From Xanthomonas sp. Leaf131 (lineage in GTDB: Bacteria > Pseudomonadota > Gammaproteobacteria > Xanthomonadales > Xanthomonadaceae): a DNA stretch of 64,000 nt. The notes under the pieces were generated by a model. The model was given only the letters and a program-made list of their open reading frames with translations. It did not search any database and was not told where the DNA came from. The stretch covers positions 94,699 to 158,698 of the forward strand of contig NZ_LMOG01000019.1 in NCBI RefSeq assembly GCF_001423495.1, written 5' to 3'. Below, piece by piece: positions 54,290 through 63,555 of the stretch (its first letter is position 1; each line of letters opens with the position of its first letter). Position numbers and translations under genes: made by a program.

Positions 54290-55237
54290 TCACTCGACGA
54301 TGTTTTTCGCTTCGGCGGTGCCGAGCAGCTCCGGGTGCACGATCTTGCGCCGGCGTTCCAGCATGGGATGCAGGAACACCGCGCCGAGAATGATCGCCAC
54401 GCCCAGATAGAACTGCAGGGTCAGTTCGCGCTGTTCGCCGAGCAAGGCGATCGCCAGCACGATGGCGTAGACCGGTTCGAGATTGGTCACCAGCTGCACC
54501 GAGTAGGCGCTGAGATGGCGCAATGCCACCAGCGCCAGCGCAAACGGCAGCAAGGTGCAGGCCAGCGACAGCACGAGCAGCAGCACGCCATCGTGCAGGC
54601 TGGGAATAATCAGCAGATCGCCATGCAACGACGGCAACAGCAGTGGCATTGCCGGTGCCAGCAAGGTCAAGGTCAACGTGCCGGCGCCGAGCTCCAAGGC
54701 AGTGACGGTGAGCGGGTCGGCATGCGTCACCATGCGTTTGTTGAGCGAGCCGAATAGCCCGACGAACACGGCAGAAATCGCGCCGACCACCACACCGGCA
54801 CGCATGCCGTCCGGTACCCCGCCGACCACCAGCGCCACGCCCGGCAACACCGCCAGCCCGAACAGCAATTCGCGCGGGCGGAACGGTCGCTGTGTCACCC
54901 ACGGCTCGATCACTGCGGTAAACACCGGCGCCAGCGCAATGCAGGTCGCTGCCACCGATGCATTGGCCAACTTGATCGCGCCGTAGAAGGTCAACCAATG
55001 CAACGCCACCAGCGCGCCGATGCCGCAATAGCCCAGCACCACCCGCCCGGACAGGCCGCGCAGCCCGCGCCACACCCGCGGCAACAGCGCCAACGCCACC
55101 ACCACGATCAACATGCGCCACCACACCAACGGCAACGCCGGCAACGTGATCAGCTTGCCCAGGATCGCGGTGATGCCCCAGAGCAGGACGCAGAAATGGA
55201 TTTGCAGTTGCGCCTTGCGCAGATCGTTCGTGGGCAT
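54290..55237 (-). CDS. EamA-family (DMT) transporter
   Basis: A 315-residue inner-membrane protein with ten predicted helices and two EamA repeats (about 10-140 and 150-290). The first repeat includes WGITAILGKLITLPALPLVWWRMLIVVVAL, and the conserved ending ATCIALAPVFTAVIEP is matched in the second by YSVQLVTNLEPVYAIVLAI. Such proteins export amino acids or other metabolites; the substrate is unknown. It converges with the cyclase gene. Confidence 0.9.
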   Translation of the reverse strand: MPTNDLRKAQLQIHFCVLLWGITAILGKLITLPALPLVWWRMLIVVVALALLPRVWRGLRGLSGRVVLGYCGIGALVALHWLTFYGAIKLANASVAATCIALAPVFTAVIEPWVTQRPFRPRELLFGLAVLPGVALVVGGVPDGMRAGVVVGAISAVFVGLFGSLNKRMVTHADPLTVTALELGAGTLTLTLLAPAMPLLLPSLHGDLLIIPSLHDGVLLLVLSLACTLLPFALALVALRHLSAYSVQLVTNLEPVYAIVLAIALLGEQRELTLQFYLGVAIILGAVFLHPMLERRRKIVHPELLGTAEAKNIVE

Positions 55238-55346
55238 GTGCCATTGTCGCCTAATTCGTCATGCCGCCAAACACGCGCCGGTTGCGCGCCAACCACGTCG
55301 AGCGGCCATGCACGCGGGTTGCCGACGGCAGCACGCGCTGGCGGGC

Positions 55347-56180
55347 CTAGCGCGAACCCAGTGTCTGCAGCAACGCCATCGCAGCAGCCGGGTTACGCTC
55401 TTTCGCGGCACTGATGAAGAACACGAACACCTCGCGCGGTGTGGCGTTGGCTTGCGTGGCAGCATCGATGTGCGGCAGATCCGCCGGATCCTCGCCACGC
55501 CGCCAGGCCTGGATGCGCTCGGCCCAGCGTGCCAACGCTGGTGCTGGGTAACCGGCATGCACCCGTGCCTGGCTGCGCATCAAGCGCGCATAGACAAAAT
55601 CGGTGGACAGATCGGCAAAGGACGGATGCTCGTCCGAATCGGTGAACACCGTGGCCACCCCATGCTGGCGCACCCGTGCCAGCAGCGATGCGTCCACCGC
55701 AGCATGGTCGCGGATTTCCAGCACATGCCGCAGCACGCGCTTGCCGGCGCGTTTGGGCAACAGCGACAGGAAACCGTCCAGATCATCGGCCTGCAAGCGA
55801 TGCCCCTGTTCGAACTGCCACACCAACGGGCCGAGCGTGTCGCCGAGCTCGACAATACCGCCGATGAAGTCCTCCACTTGCACCTTGGTACCCGCCAACT
55901 TGCGCGACTGCGTGATGCGGCCCGGCGCCTTGGCGGAGAACACGAAGCCGGGCGGCACCTGATCGCGCCATTTCGCATAGGTGGCCGGTTTCTGGGCGCC
56001 GTAATAGGTGCCGTTGATCTCGATTGCGGTGAGCTGGCGGCTGGCATATTCCAGCTCGCGGCGCTGCACCAGGCCTTGCGGATAGAACACGCCGCCACGC
56101 CATGGCGCGTAGACCCAGCCACCGATCCCCACATGGATGCCCTCGAGTGAGGGCGGTGTCGCAGCGAACAACTCGGTCAC
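55347..56180 (-). CDS. DUF72-domain protein
   Basis: A 277-residue soluble protein of the DUF72 (YecE-like) family, a TIM-barrel fold of unknown function. Family segments are HVGIGGWVYAPWRGGVFYPQGL (about 16-37), IEINGTYYGAQKPATYAKWRDQVPPGFVFSAKAP (about 53-86), and DFVYARLMRS further on. The start is GTG at 56180, with AAGGAG eight bases upstream; the longer frame beyond it does not resemble the family. Confidence 0.85.
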   Translation of the reverse strand: MTELFAATPPSLEGIHVGIGGWVYAPWRGGVFYPQGLVQRRELEYASRQLTAIEINGTYYGAQKPATYAKWRDQVPPGFVFSAKAPGRITQSRKLAGTKVQVEDFIGGIVELGDTLGPLVWQFEQGHRLQADDLDGFLSLLPKRAGKRVLRHVLEIRDHAAVDASLLARVRQHGVATVFTDSDEHPSFADLSTDFVYARLMRSQARVHAGYPAPALARWAERIQAWRRGEDPADLPHIDAATQANATPREVFVFFISAAKERNPAAAMALLQTLGSR

Positions 56181-56311
56181 GGCTTCGCTCCTTGGCTGAG
56201 GGATAGACGGCAGGGCTGCCGCTCGGCGGTTGTCGTCACTGCACACTGCAACAGCATAGCGGTGTCGGCATCGGATCGATGCAGGCGTGATTGCCGCGAT
56301 GCGCGGAGATC

Positions 56312-58276
56312 TCACGCAAGTGCAGGGATGCGCAGATAGCGCGTCTGCTGGCAGTTGCAGTGCCCAGCCGCATCGTCGGCGTGCGCCGCGGGCGCAGGCT
56401 GCCAGCGCTGCTGCCAGGCCTGGAACATCAGGATCGGCCACAGGTGCGTATGCCACTTGCGCTGGCCACCGATGAAACACGTCCACATCCGGGTAATGGC
56501 GTCTGTATCGAACATGCCGTGCTGTTCGAGTGCGGCCGGCTGCAACAGGTCCTCGGCCCAGCCGCGCAACGGCCCTTGCAACCAGCGTCCGACCGGCGCG
56601 CCAAAGCCGCGTTTGGGACGATAGATCAAAGAGGGCGGCAGATACCGTTCCAGCAGGCGCTTGAGGATGTACTTCTGCTCGCCACCGGCGCTTTTGAGCG
56701 CGAGTGGAAACTGCCAGGCGAGTTCAAACACGCCGGCATCCAGAAACGGGGAGGCCGGCGTCAATCCATAGGCCATGCAGGCACGATCGATCTTGGTCAT
56801 CAGGCCTTCGCCCAGTTCCATGGCGATATCCAGAAACAGGATGCGCTCGCCTGCGGCGCCGGCAGTGAGCTGATCCATGGGGCGGTTGTAGAGCGTCGGA
56901 TACTCATCGGCACCGCATACGACGGCAGCCGGATTGCGCCAGCGCGAGACACGCAGCAGATAGCTGTCTTCGATCGAACGGCTTGCCGTTTCGCCCAGCA
57001 CCGCGCGCCAGCCACCCAGGCGCGCGGCTTCACCGGCGGACAGGCCATGCCGGTGCAGGGTGCTGCGCAGGCACTCGGGCAGCAAGCCGGCCAGGCGGCC
57101 GTTGCGGATTGCGCGCGCGTAAGCCGCGTGCCCGAAAAACAGTTCGTCGCCGCCATCGCCGGTGAGGATATGACTGACTTGCTCGCGGGCGTAGCCGGCC
57201 GCCAGCAGCGTGGGAAGCTGCGACGAATCGGCAAACGGCTCGCAGAACGTAGCGGCCAATGTGGGCAACAGGTCGTGTGCCTGTCGATCGCTGATCCGGT
57301 GCGCGGTATGCCGTGTGCCCAGGTGCGCGGCGACGCTGCCGGCCCAATCCATCTCGTCGTGATCGGCATCGGTAAAGCCAATCGTGATGGTCTCCACGGG
57401 CGTGCTGCGTTGCGACTGCAGGAGCGCGGCGATGAGGCTGGAGTCGGTGCCTCCGGAAAGAAACGCGCCGGCGCCATGACGCGCATTGCGTTCCACCGCA
57501 CTGGACAGCGTGTGCTGCAGTTGCTGCAGCGCCCGGGTTTCGCTGATCGCCTGTCGTTGCCTGATCAATCGGTCGATGCTGCGTTTTGTATCCCAATAGC
57601 GCAGGCGTGCATCCGGCGCATGCGCTGTCGCACCGTTCTCGACATCGGCCAGATTGAAGACCTGCACATCGCCCGCAGTGAGTTTGAACATCCCTTGATA
57701 GATGCAAAACGGTGCAGGGATGTAACCGAAGCGCAGCAACAAGGTGAGCGCATTCCGGTCGAGCGGATGGTCGAAGCCCGGCAATGCGGCGATGGCTTTG
57801 AGTTCGGATGCAAATACAACGCCCTGCGCCGTCCAGCCGTAGTAGAGGCTGCCACGTCCGAGACGGTCGCGGGCCAGGGACAGGGTGTGCAAGCGCCGAT
57901 CGAACACGGCAAGGCAAAAACTCCCGTCGATACCGTGCAGCGTTGCCTGCAGGCCGGAGGATTGAATCTGTTGCGCCAACTGGCTGGCAGCGCACGCTGC
58001 GGCTGCCGCGCCTTGAACGCCGCAGGCTGCAGGCAAGGTGTCGACCTGTCCGGCCAATGCAACCAGGTAGCGGCCATCGGGCGACACGCCGATGCGCGTC
58101 CCGGTGTGTGCGGCGTCGCCGCAGGCGGCCAACACCACCCCCTGCTCGGCGACACTGGCGATGCACGCATGCGGCCCACGATGTTTGAGCGCGGTCATCA
58201 TGCGTTGACCAAGTCTTCGAAGGGTGACGTCGTCTTGCACAGTTGCGCTCGACCAGACTCCTGAAATGCCCGACAT
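56312..58276 (-). CDS. Asparagine-synthetase-like amidotransferase with a dead glutaminase domain
   Basis: A 654-residue AsnB-family protein. The synthetase half (about 245-600) is well preserved: the ATP pyrophosphatase loop SGGTDSS (274-280), HILTGDGGDELFFGH, and ELGEGLMTKIDRACMAYGLTPASPFLD. The N-terminal class II glutaminase domain begins MSGISGVW, so the nucleophile Cys2 is Ser, and the usual RLSI and NGEIYN substrate segments are absent. It can hardly use glutamine; free ammonia or another amine, or amide-bond formation as in lasso-peptide cyclases, is possible. GGAG five bases before the ATG at 58276 supports this start. No lasso precursor or protease gene is adjacent. Confidence 0.85.
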   Translation of the reverse strand: MSGISGVWSSATVQDDVTLRRLGQRMMTALKHRGPHACIASVAEQGVVLAACGDAAHTGTRIGVSPDGRYLVALAGQVDTLPAACGVQGAAAAACAASQLAQQIQSSGLQATLHGIDGSFCLAVFDRRLHTLSLARDRLGRGSLYYGWTAQGVVFASELKAIAALPGFDHPLDRNALTLLLRFGYIPAPFCIYQGMFKLTAGDVQVFNLADVENGATAHAPDARLRYWDTKRSIDRLIRQRQAISETRALQQLQHTLSSAVERNARHGAGAFLSGGTDSSLIAALLQSQRSTPVETITIGFTDADHDEMDWAGSVAAHLGTRHTAHRISDRQAHDLLPTLAATFCEPFADSSQLPTLLAAGYAREQVSHILTGDGGDELFFGHAAYARAIRNGRLAGLLPECLRSTLHRHGLSAGEAARLGGWRAVLGETASRSIEDSYLLRVSRWRNPAAVVCGADEYPTLYNRPMDQLTAGAAGERILFLDIAMELGEGLMTKIDRACMAYGLTPASPFLDAGVFELAWQFPLALKSAGGEQKYILKRLLERYLPPSLIYRPKRGFGAPVGRWLQGPLRGWAEDLLQPAALEQHGMFDTDAITRMWTCFIGGQRKWHTHLWPILMFQAWQQRWQPAPAAHADDAAGHCNCQQTRYLRIPALA

Positions 58277-58575
58277 CTGCTCCACCACCATTGCCATTGA
58301 GGAAGGCGCGGGATGGGTGGCCGAACCGACGTTCGCCGGCCGCATCCGCCGCGTGTGCTGCGCATGGTTGGACCGGCGTGTTGGCGTTCGGCGGAGGAAT
58401 GATCGAGAAACGATGGAGCCAGGCGCCCTGCGTGACGGAGCCGCCGAGCGAAGGCGGCAGCCTGCGGATCGGGCATTGCCTGCATTGCGGCCGATGCCGT
58501 TTCTAGCGATGCACCTGCTGCCCACCCGGCTCCAGGGCGGCTACCATGCCGACTGAGCCGCGCGAGACCGTACCG

Positions 58576-59076
58576 ATGACCTGGACCACGCCCGATCTGT
58601 GTGACCGCTTTCCCGAGGTGAGCATCGCCGAGCCACTGTTCCGCCACTTCGGCGGGCGTGCGGCTTTCTGCGGGCCGATCGTCACGGTGCGCTGTTTCGA
58701 GGACAACTCGCGCGTGCGCGAGCTGGTCGCCACGCCCGGCGACGGCCGCGTGCTGGTGGTGGACGGGCAGGGCTCGTTGAAACATGCGTTCCTGGGCGAC
58801 CAGGTCGCTGCGCAGGCGGTGGCCAACGGTTGGGCCGGCGTGTTGATCCATGGCTGCGTGCGCGATGTGGAGATTCTCGCCACGCTGCCATTGGGCGTGC
58901 TGGCACTGGGCGCCTGCCCGCGCCGTACCGAGCGGCGCGATCTGGGCGATGTGGAGGTGCCGGTGAATTTCGCCGGGGTGGCATTCGTGCCGGGGCATTG
59001 GCTGTACGCCGATGCCAACGGCGTGTTGGTGGCACCGCTGCCGCTGTCGCTGGACAGTGCAGGCGGATCGATCTGA
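58576..59076 (+). CDS. rraA: Ribonuclease E activity regulator RraA
   Basis: A 166-residue protein of the RraA fold. It aligns closely with E. coli Rra[45 protein letters not shown] at the N-terminus, then [36 protein letters not shown], and [23 protein letters not shown] at the end. E. coli RraA binds RNase E and inhibits RNA decay; relatives act as aldolases. Start 58576 is the Met at the alignment's beginning; a Met at 58546 is in frame. It is divergent from the AsnB-like gene with 299 bp between, where no gene is seen. Confidence 0.92.
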   Translation: MTWTTPDLCDRFPEVSIAEPLFRHFGGRAAFCGPIVTVRCFEDNSRVRELVATPGDGRVLVVDGQGSLKHAFLGDQVAAQAVANGWAGVLIHGCVRDVEILATLPLGVLALGACPRRTERRDLGDVEVPVNFAGVAFVPGHWLYADANGVLVAPLPLSLDSAGGSI

Positions 59077-59100
59077 TTCAGAACTAATGGGAACGTAGCA

Positions 59101-60675
59101 GTGACCTTGAACCGATGGCTGAGTGGAGGCGTGCTGATGCTGGCAGGCGTGATGACGACAACGCAGGCAGCCGAGCTTCCGGCCGGCATGCAGCAGTTCG
59201 ATGCGCAGATGGAGCGCGTGCGCAAACAGTTCGACGTGCCCGGTATTGCGGTGGCCATCGTCAAGGATGGACAAGTGGTGCTGGAGCGTGGCTATGGCGT
59301 GCGCGAGATCGGCAAGCCTGCGCCAGTGCAGCCCGACACGCTGTTTGCCATCGCCTCCAACACCAAGGCGTTTACGGCGGCATCGCTGTCGATTCTGGCC
59401 GACGAGGGCAAGCTCTCGCTCGACGACAAGGTCATCGAGCATTTGCCGTGGTTCCGCATGTCCGACCCGTATGTCAGCGGCGAAATGCGCATCCGCGATC
59501 TGCTTGCGCATCGCAGCGGCTTGAGCCTGGGCGCGGGCGATCTGTTGTTCTGGCCGACCACCAGCTACAGCACCGAAGAAGTGGTGCAGCGCTTGTCCAA
59601 CGTGCCATTGAAGGGCGGTTTTCGCGATCGCTACGCCTACGACAACATTCTGTATGCAGTGGCGCAGAAGGTCATCGAGCAGGTTTCCGGGCAGAGCTAT
59701 GCAGCATTTTTGCAGCAACGCATCTTCGCGCCGGTCGGTATGCGCGGTACGCGTTTCAATGCCGATCACCTGCAGCCGGGCGACAACGCGGCGGTGGGTC
59801 ATGCCAAGTACGACTTCACCCAGCTGCGCACGGTCGCGCCGCTGACCTGGTCCAACAACTCCGGTGCCGGCGGCATCTATGCCAGCGCGCACGACATGGC
59901 GTTGTGGATGAATGTGCAATTGGCCGGTGGCGCATTGCCTGATGGCAGCGCATTGTTCAGTGCCAAGCGGCAGCAGGAAATGTGGTCGATGATCACGCCG
60001 ATTGCGATTGCCGACCCTGCCGTGCCGGAGCTGGCGGCCGCACGCCCCAACTTTGCCGGCTACGGTGAAGGCTGGAGCCTGAGCGACTATCGCGGCCATC
60101 GGTTGGTGTGGCACACCGGTGGCTGGCCAGGCATGGTGTCGCGGCTGACCCTGGTGCCCGACCAGAAGCTGGGCGTGGTGGTGCTGACCAACCAGGAAGT
60201 CGGAGCGGCCTTTCAGGCGGTGACCTTGCAGGTGCTGGATGCGTTCTTGCAGGTGCCGGCGACCGACTGGACTGCCGCCTATGCCAAGGCCTTGGAAAAA
60301 GCCGACGGCGATGCGGATGCCAGCTGGAAGAAGCATCTGGACGCGCGCGCATCACGCTCCACGCCATCGTTGCCGTTGCGCAGTTATGCAGCGACCTATC
60401 GCGACCCGTGGTACGGCGATGTGGTGATTCGCCAGGATGGCAAGCGCCTGCGAATGCAGTTTTCCAAGACTGCGCAGCTGGTCGGTACGCTGGAACATTG
60501 GCAGCACGACAGCTTTATCGTGCACTGGGACGACCGCGGCTTGAATGCCGATGCCTTCGTCAATTTTGCGCTGACACCGGACGGTGCAGTGCGCGAAATG
60601 CGCATGCAGGCGATCTCGCCGCTGACCGATTTCAGTTTCGATTTTCAGGATCTGGTGTTGACGCCGGTGAAGTAA
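59101..60675 (+). CDS. Serine hydrolase of the class C beta-lactamase family
   Basis: A 524-residue exported enzyme. Signal peptide about 1-23. The catalytic S-x-x-K is Ser86-Asn-Thr-Lys89 (IASNTKAFT); the Y-x-N motif is in RYAYDNILY (about 178-186), and HTGG takes the place of KTG (about 339-342). A C-terminal beta domain (about 410-520) resembles the DUF3471 domain. Members are esterases, peptidases or beta-lactamase-like enzymes, and the substrate is unknown. The start is GTG at 59101, 24 nt after the rraA stop, so the two may share a transcript. Confidence 0.88.
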   Translation: MTLNRWLSGGVLMLAGVMTTTQAAELPAGMQQFDAQMERVRKQFDVPGIAVAIVKDGQVVLERGYGVREIGKPAPVQPDTLFAIASNTKAFTAASLSILADEGKLSLDDKVIEHLPWFRMSDPYVSGEMRIRDLLAHRSGLSLGAGDLLFWPTTSYSTEEVVQRLSNVPLKGGFRDRYAYDNILYAVAQKVIEQVSGQSYAAFLQQRIFAPVGMRGTRFNADHLQPGDNAAVGHAKYDFTQLRTVAPLTWSNNSGAGGIYASAHDMALWMNVQLAGGALPDGSALFSAKRQQEMWSMITPIAIADPAVPELAAARPNFAGYGEGWSLSDYRGHRLVWHTGGWPGMVSRLTLVPDQKLGVVVLTNQEVGAAFQAVTLQVLDAFLQVPATDWTAAYAKALEKADGDADASWKKHLDARASRSTPSLPLRSYAATYRDPWYGDVVIRQDGKRLRMQFSKTAQLVGTLEHWQHDSFIVHWDDRGLNADAFVNFALTPDGAVREMRMQAISPLTDFSFDFQDLVLTPVK

Positions 60676-61044
60676 CCACGCCGACTGGACCGCACAATGC
60701 GCACGCAAACGCTTGCACAGCGCATGCGACACGTGTGGACGTGGGCCGGCTGCGCTCAGGCCGCGTACTGGCGCTGTTCGCATGCTGGCGAACTGCTGCC
60801 AGGGATGCGCACTCCGGTGGATGTGTGGGCAGGACGTTCTAAAACCTGTGCTCGGGCGCAGGACGCCTTGCCGAGCATGCCGTGTAGATGCGGATGTCAT
60901 GAAGACCAGGCCCCCGCTGCTCTAGGCCCTGAAATCTGATGCGGCGCCGTCGTTTTGATCGGCCACAAGTTTAGCGGTCGGCTATCGGCCGCCAAGGCAG
61001 GCAGTTATGATCCGCTCCTTCTTCACTCGGACCTCATCGGGCCC
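60676..61044. other. Gene-free interval before the CPA2 antiporter
   Basis: A 369-bp stretch without a convincing gene; short frames are GC-rich noise. An imperfect hairpin GCGGTCGGC/CGGCCGC lies near 60973-60992. The promoter of the antiporter is presumably here but cannot be singled out. Confidence 0.5.
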
Positions 61045-62310
61045 ATGACCACTCCGCAGATGTCGGTGTATTTCTTTTTGCAGGCCGCAGCGATTTTGCT
61101 GGTGTGTCGTCTGGTCGGGCTGTTGGCCAAGCGCATCGGGCAGCCGCAGGTGGTGGGCGAGATGATTGCCGGGGTGATGCTGGGGCCGTCGTTGTTCGGC
61201 CTGGTGTTGCCTGGCTTGCAAGCGTCGCTGTTCCCCAAGCAGACCATGGACGTGCTGTATGTGTTCGCGCAGTTTGGCGTGGGCCTGTACATGTTTCTGG
61301 TGGGGACCGACTTCCGGGGCGACCACTTCCGTGCGCGCTATCGCAGCGCGATGAGCGTGTCGATGGCCGGCATTGCGGTGCCGTTCGCGCTGGCCTTTGC
61401 GCTGTGTCCGTGGCTGATCAACGTGGATGGCTTGTTTTCGGAAAAAGCCAAGTTGATGGAAGCCTCGCTGTTCCTGGGCGCGGCAATCGCCATTACCGCT
61501 TTCCCGATGTTGGCACGCATCATCCACGAGCGCGGCCTGACCAATAGCCCGTTGGGCACGCTGGCACTCACTGCAGGTGCGTTCGACGATGCGGCGGCGT
61601 GGTGCATTCTTGCCGTGGTCCTGGCCAGCTTCGGCGGCAGCTGGGGCAGCGCCTATCTGGCCATCGGCGGTGGCGTGGCCTATGCATTGTTCATGATCTT
61701 TGTCGGCCGCCATCTGCTGCGCCGTCTGGACAGGTATGTGGTGCCGAACCAGCCGCTCGGTCATGGTGTGCTGGCGGTGGTGTTGATGCTGTTCTGCGTC
61801 AGCGCCTGGGCGATGGATGCGATCGGCATCCACGCCGTGTTCGGTGGTTTCCTGTTGGGCGTGTGTTTGCCCAGGGGCGCGTTGACCGAAAAACTGCGCG
61901 AAATGTTGCAGCCGTTTGTGGTGGTGTTGTTGCTGCCACTGTTCTTCACCTACTCCGGCCTCAAGACGCAACTCAGCGTGTTGCTGCAGCCGCAGATCAT
62001 GTTGGCGGGCGTGGCGATTCTGGCCGCATCGTTCATCGGCAAAGGCGTGGCCTGCTGGGCCGCTGCGCGTGCCACCGGCGAGAACAACCGCGATGCGATG
62101 GCGATCGGGTCGCTGATGAATGCACGCGGGTTGATGGAGCTGATCATCATCAACATCGGCTTGCAGGCCGGCGTGATCGAACAAGGCCTGTTCTCGGTGC
62201 TGGTGCTGATGGCGATCCTGTCCACGCTGATGGCCACGCCGCTGTTCAACTGGATCATGCGTCGCCACGCGAACGTGACCGATGCGGTGCCGAGTCTGCA
62301 GGGACGTTGA
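61045..62310 (+). CDS. Cation:proton antiporter, CPA2/Kef type
   Basis: A 421-residue inner-membrane protein with about 12 helices of the Na+/H+ exchanger fold. Visible are QPQVVGEMIAGVMLGPSLFGLVLPGL (about 33-58), FLVGTDFRGDHFR, AIAITAFPMLARIIHERGL (about 151-169) and the ion-binding GAFDDAAAW (about 180-188). It ends after the membrane domain, with no RCK/TrkA-N nucleotide-binding domain, so it is not regulated like KefB/C. The Met at 61045 fits the first helix; a Met at 60955 adds an unlikely extension. Confidence 0.92.
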   Translation: MTTPQMSVYFFLQAAAILLVCRLVGLLAKRIGQPQVVGEMIAGVMLGPSLFGLVLPGLQASLFPKQTMDVLYVFAQFGVGLYMFLVGTDFRGDHFRARYRSAMSVSMAGIAVPFALAFALCPWLINVDGLFSEKAKLMEASLFLGAAIAITAFPMLARIIHERGLTNSPLGTLALTAGAFDDAAAWCILAVVLASFGGSWGSAYLAIGGGVAYALFMIFVGRHLLRRLDRYVVPNQPLGHGVLAVVLMLFCVSAWAMDAIGIHAVFGGFLLGVCLPRGALTEKLREMLQPFVVVLLLPLFFTYSGLKTQLSVLLQPQIMLAGVAILAASFIGKGVACWAAARATGENNRDAMAIGSLMNARGLMELIIINIGLQAGVIEQGLFSVLVLMAILSTLMATPLFNWIMRRHANVTDAVPSLQGR

Positions 62311-62318
62311 AGGCGCGC

Positions 62319-62342
62319 ACCTGCTTCGATCGTGAAGCAGGT
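62319..62342. terminator. Bidirectional hairpin between convergent genes
   Basis: A perfect 9-bp stem ACCTGCTTC/GAAGCAGGT with a six-base loop lies in the 51-bp gap between the antiporter and the convergent histidine kinase. No T run follows, so it may only assist termination. Confidence 0.6.
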
Positions 62343-62361
62343 ACAGCGGTTGGGCGATGGG

Positions 62362-63555
62362 TCAGAGCGACAACGGCAGTTGCATGCTGGCCAGCAACCC
62401 ACCGCCGGCGCGATTGCGTAGCACCAGGCGGCCGTCGTGCGCCTGGCAAATTGCCGAGGCGATGGCCAGGCCCAGTCCGCTGCCGCCGGAATGTCGCGCG
62501 CGTGAGCTGTCCGCGCGCCAGAAGCGATCCAGCACGTGCGGCAGTTGCGCGGGCTCTATACCGGGGCCGCGGTCGCCCAGCGTGATCTGCACAGTGTTGC
62601 CATCGCGGTGCACGTCGATGTCCAGCACGTTTCCTGTGGCGGCGTAGCGCAGCGCGTTGTCGATCAGGATCGACAACACCTGGCCCAGACGATGCCGGTC
62701 CGCGCACAGGCGTTGCCCGGTAGCTACGGGGAGGTTGATTGTCATCTGCAGTTCGCGGATTGCCGGCCCCGCCCATTCCACCCGCTCAGCGATCAGCTCG
62801 TGCAGATCGAAACTGTCCGGTTCCAGCACCAGTTGGCCGGCACGCGCCAGCGACACCAGGTGCAGATCGCCGATCAGGCGGTTGATCTGTTCCAGCTGGC
62901 GATGCACCAGGCGCAGCTGTTCGGGTTCGCGCGGGAACACCTCATCGAGCATGCCCTGCACGCGGCCCATTGCGGCATTGAGCGGCGTGCGCAGTTCATG
63001 GGCCAGCATCGCACTGGAGTCGCGCAGTTCGCGTTCGTACTGCTGCAGCTTGCCGCTCATGGTGTTGAAGTCTTCCGCCAGTGCGGTCAGCTCGTCGGGT
63101 GCGCCGTCGACCACTTGCGCGCGCGCACCGAAGTCGCCATCGCTGACCCGATGCGCAGCGCTGGCCACCTGCGAAAACTGCCGCGACAACGGGCGTGACG
63201 CGAGCAAGCCGCACAACAGAATGACCGGAATGGAAATGGTCAGCATGGCGCCCAGCATCCACCAATCCGGATTGGCCAACCCAGGCAGAAAATTCTCGAC
63301 ATCGTAGTAACGCTGGAATAATTCCCACAGCCGTGCCTCGTTGGTATGCGGCTGTGCGCGCAGCTGTTCGATCTCGGCGCGTGCGGCGGGCGGCAGACCG
63401 CCCAGGATCAGGCTGTCGCGCAGATTGAAGTAGCACCACATGCCGAAGGCGATGACCACCACGGTCACCACCGCCAGCGCGCTCATCCGCAAGCCAACCC
63501 ATGCCCACAACGGCGCCTGCCTGCGCCATGCGTTAAAGCGGCGCAGGCAGGTCAT
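62362..63555 (-). CDS. Sensor histidine kinase (BaeS/OmpR-partner type)
   Basis: A 397-residue membrane kinase. Helices at about 22-44 and 100-120 flank a periplasmic sensor of about 55 residues; a HAMP domain (about 120-175) follows. The phosphorylated His186 is in MLAHELRTPL; the ATPase domain has N box IDNALRY, DRGPGI and GSGLGLAIA. It phosphorylates the response regulator encoded next to it: the start overlaps the regulator's stop by 4 bp. The signal is unknown. Confidence 0.93.
   Translation of the reverse strand: MTCLRRFNAWRRQAPLWAWVGLRMSALAVVTVVVIAFGMWCYFNLRDSLILGGLPPAARAEIEQLRAQPHTNEARLWELFQRYYDVENFLPGLANPDWWMLGAMLTISIPVILLCGLLASRPLSRQFSQVASAAHRVSDGDFGARAQVVDGAPDELTALAEDFNTMSGKLQQYERELRDSSAMLAHELRTPLNAAMGRVQGMLDEVFPREPEQLRLVHRQLEQINRLIGDLHLVSLARAGQLVLEPDSFDLHELIAERVEWAGPAIRELQMTINLPVATGQRLCADRHRLGQVLSILIDNALRYAATGNVLDIDVHRDGNTVQITLGDRGPGIEPAQLPHVLDRFWRADSSRARHSGGSGLGLAIASAICQAHDGRLVLRNRAGGGLLASMQLPLSL

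Noticed and set aside
56312..58575. A lasso-peptide cluster around the AsnB-like gene
   Set aside because: No precursor peptide, B-type protease or PqqD-like gene is seen in the 299-bp gap or next to the gene; only the enzyme's lost Cys2 recalls lasso cyclases.
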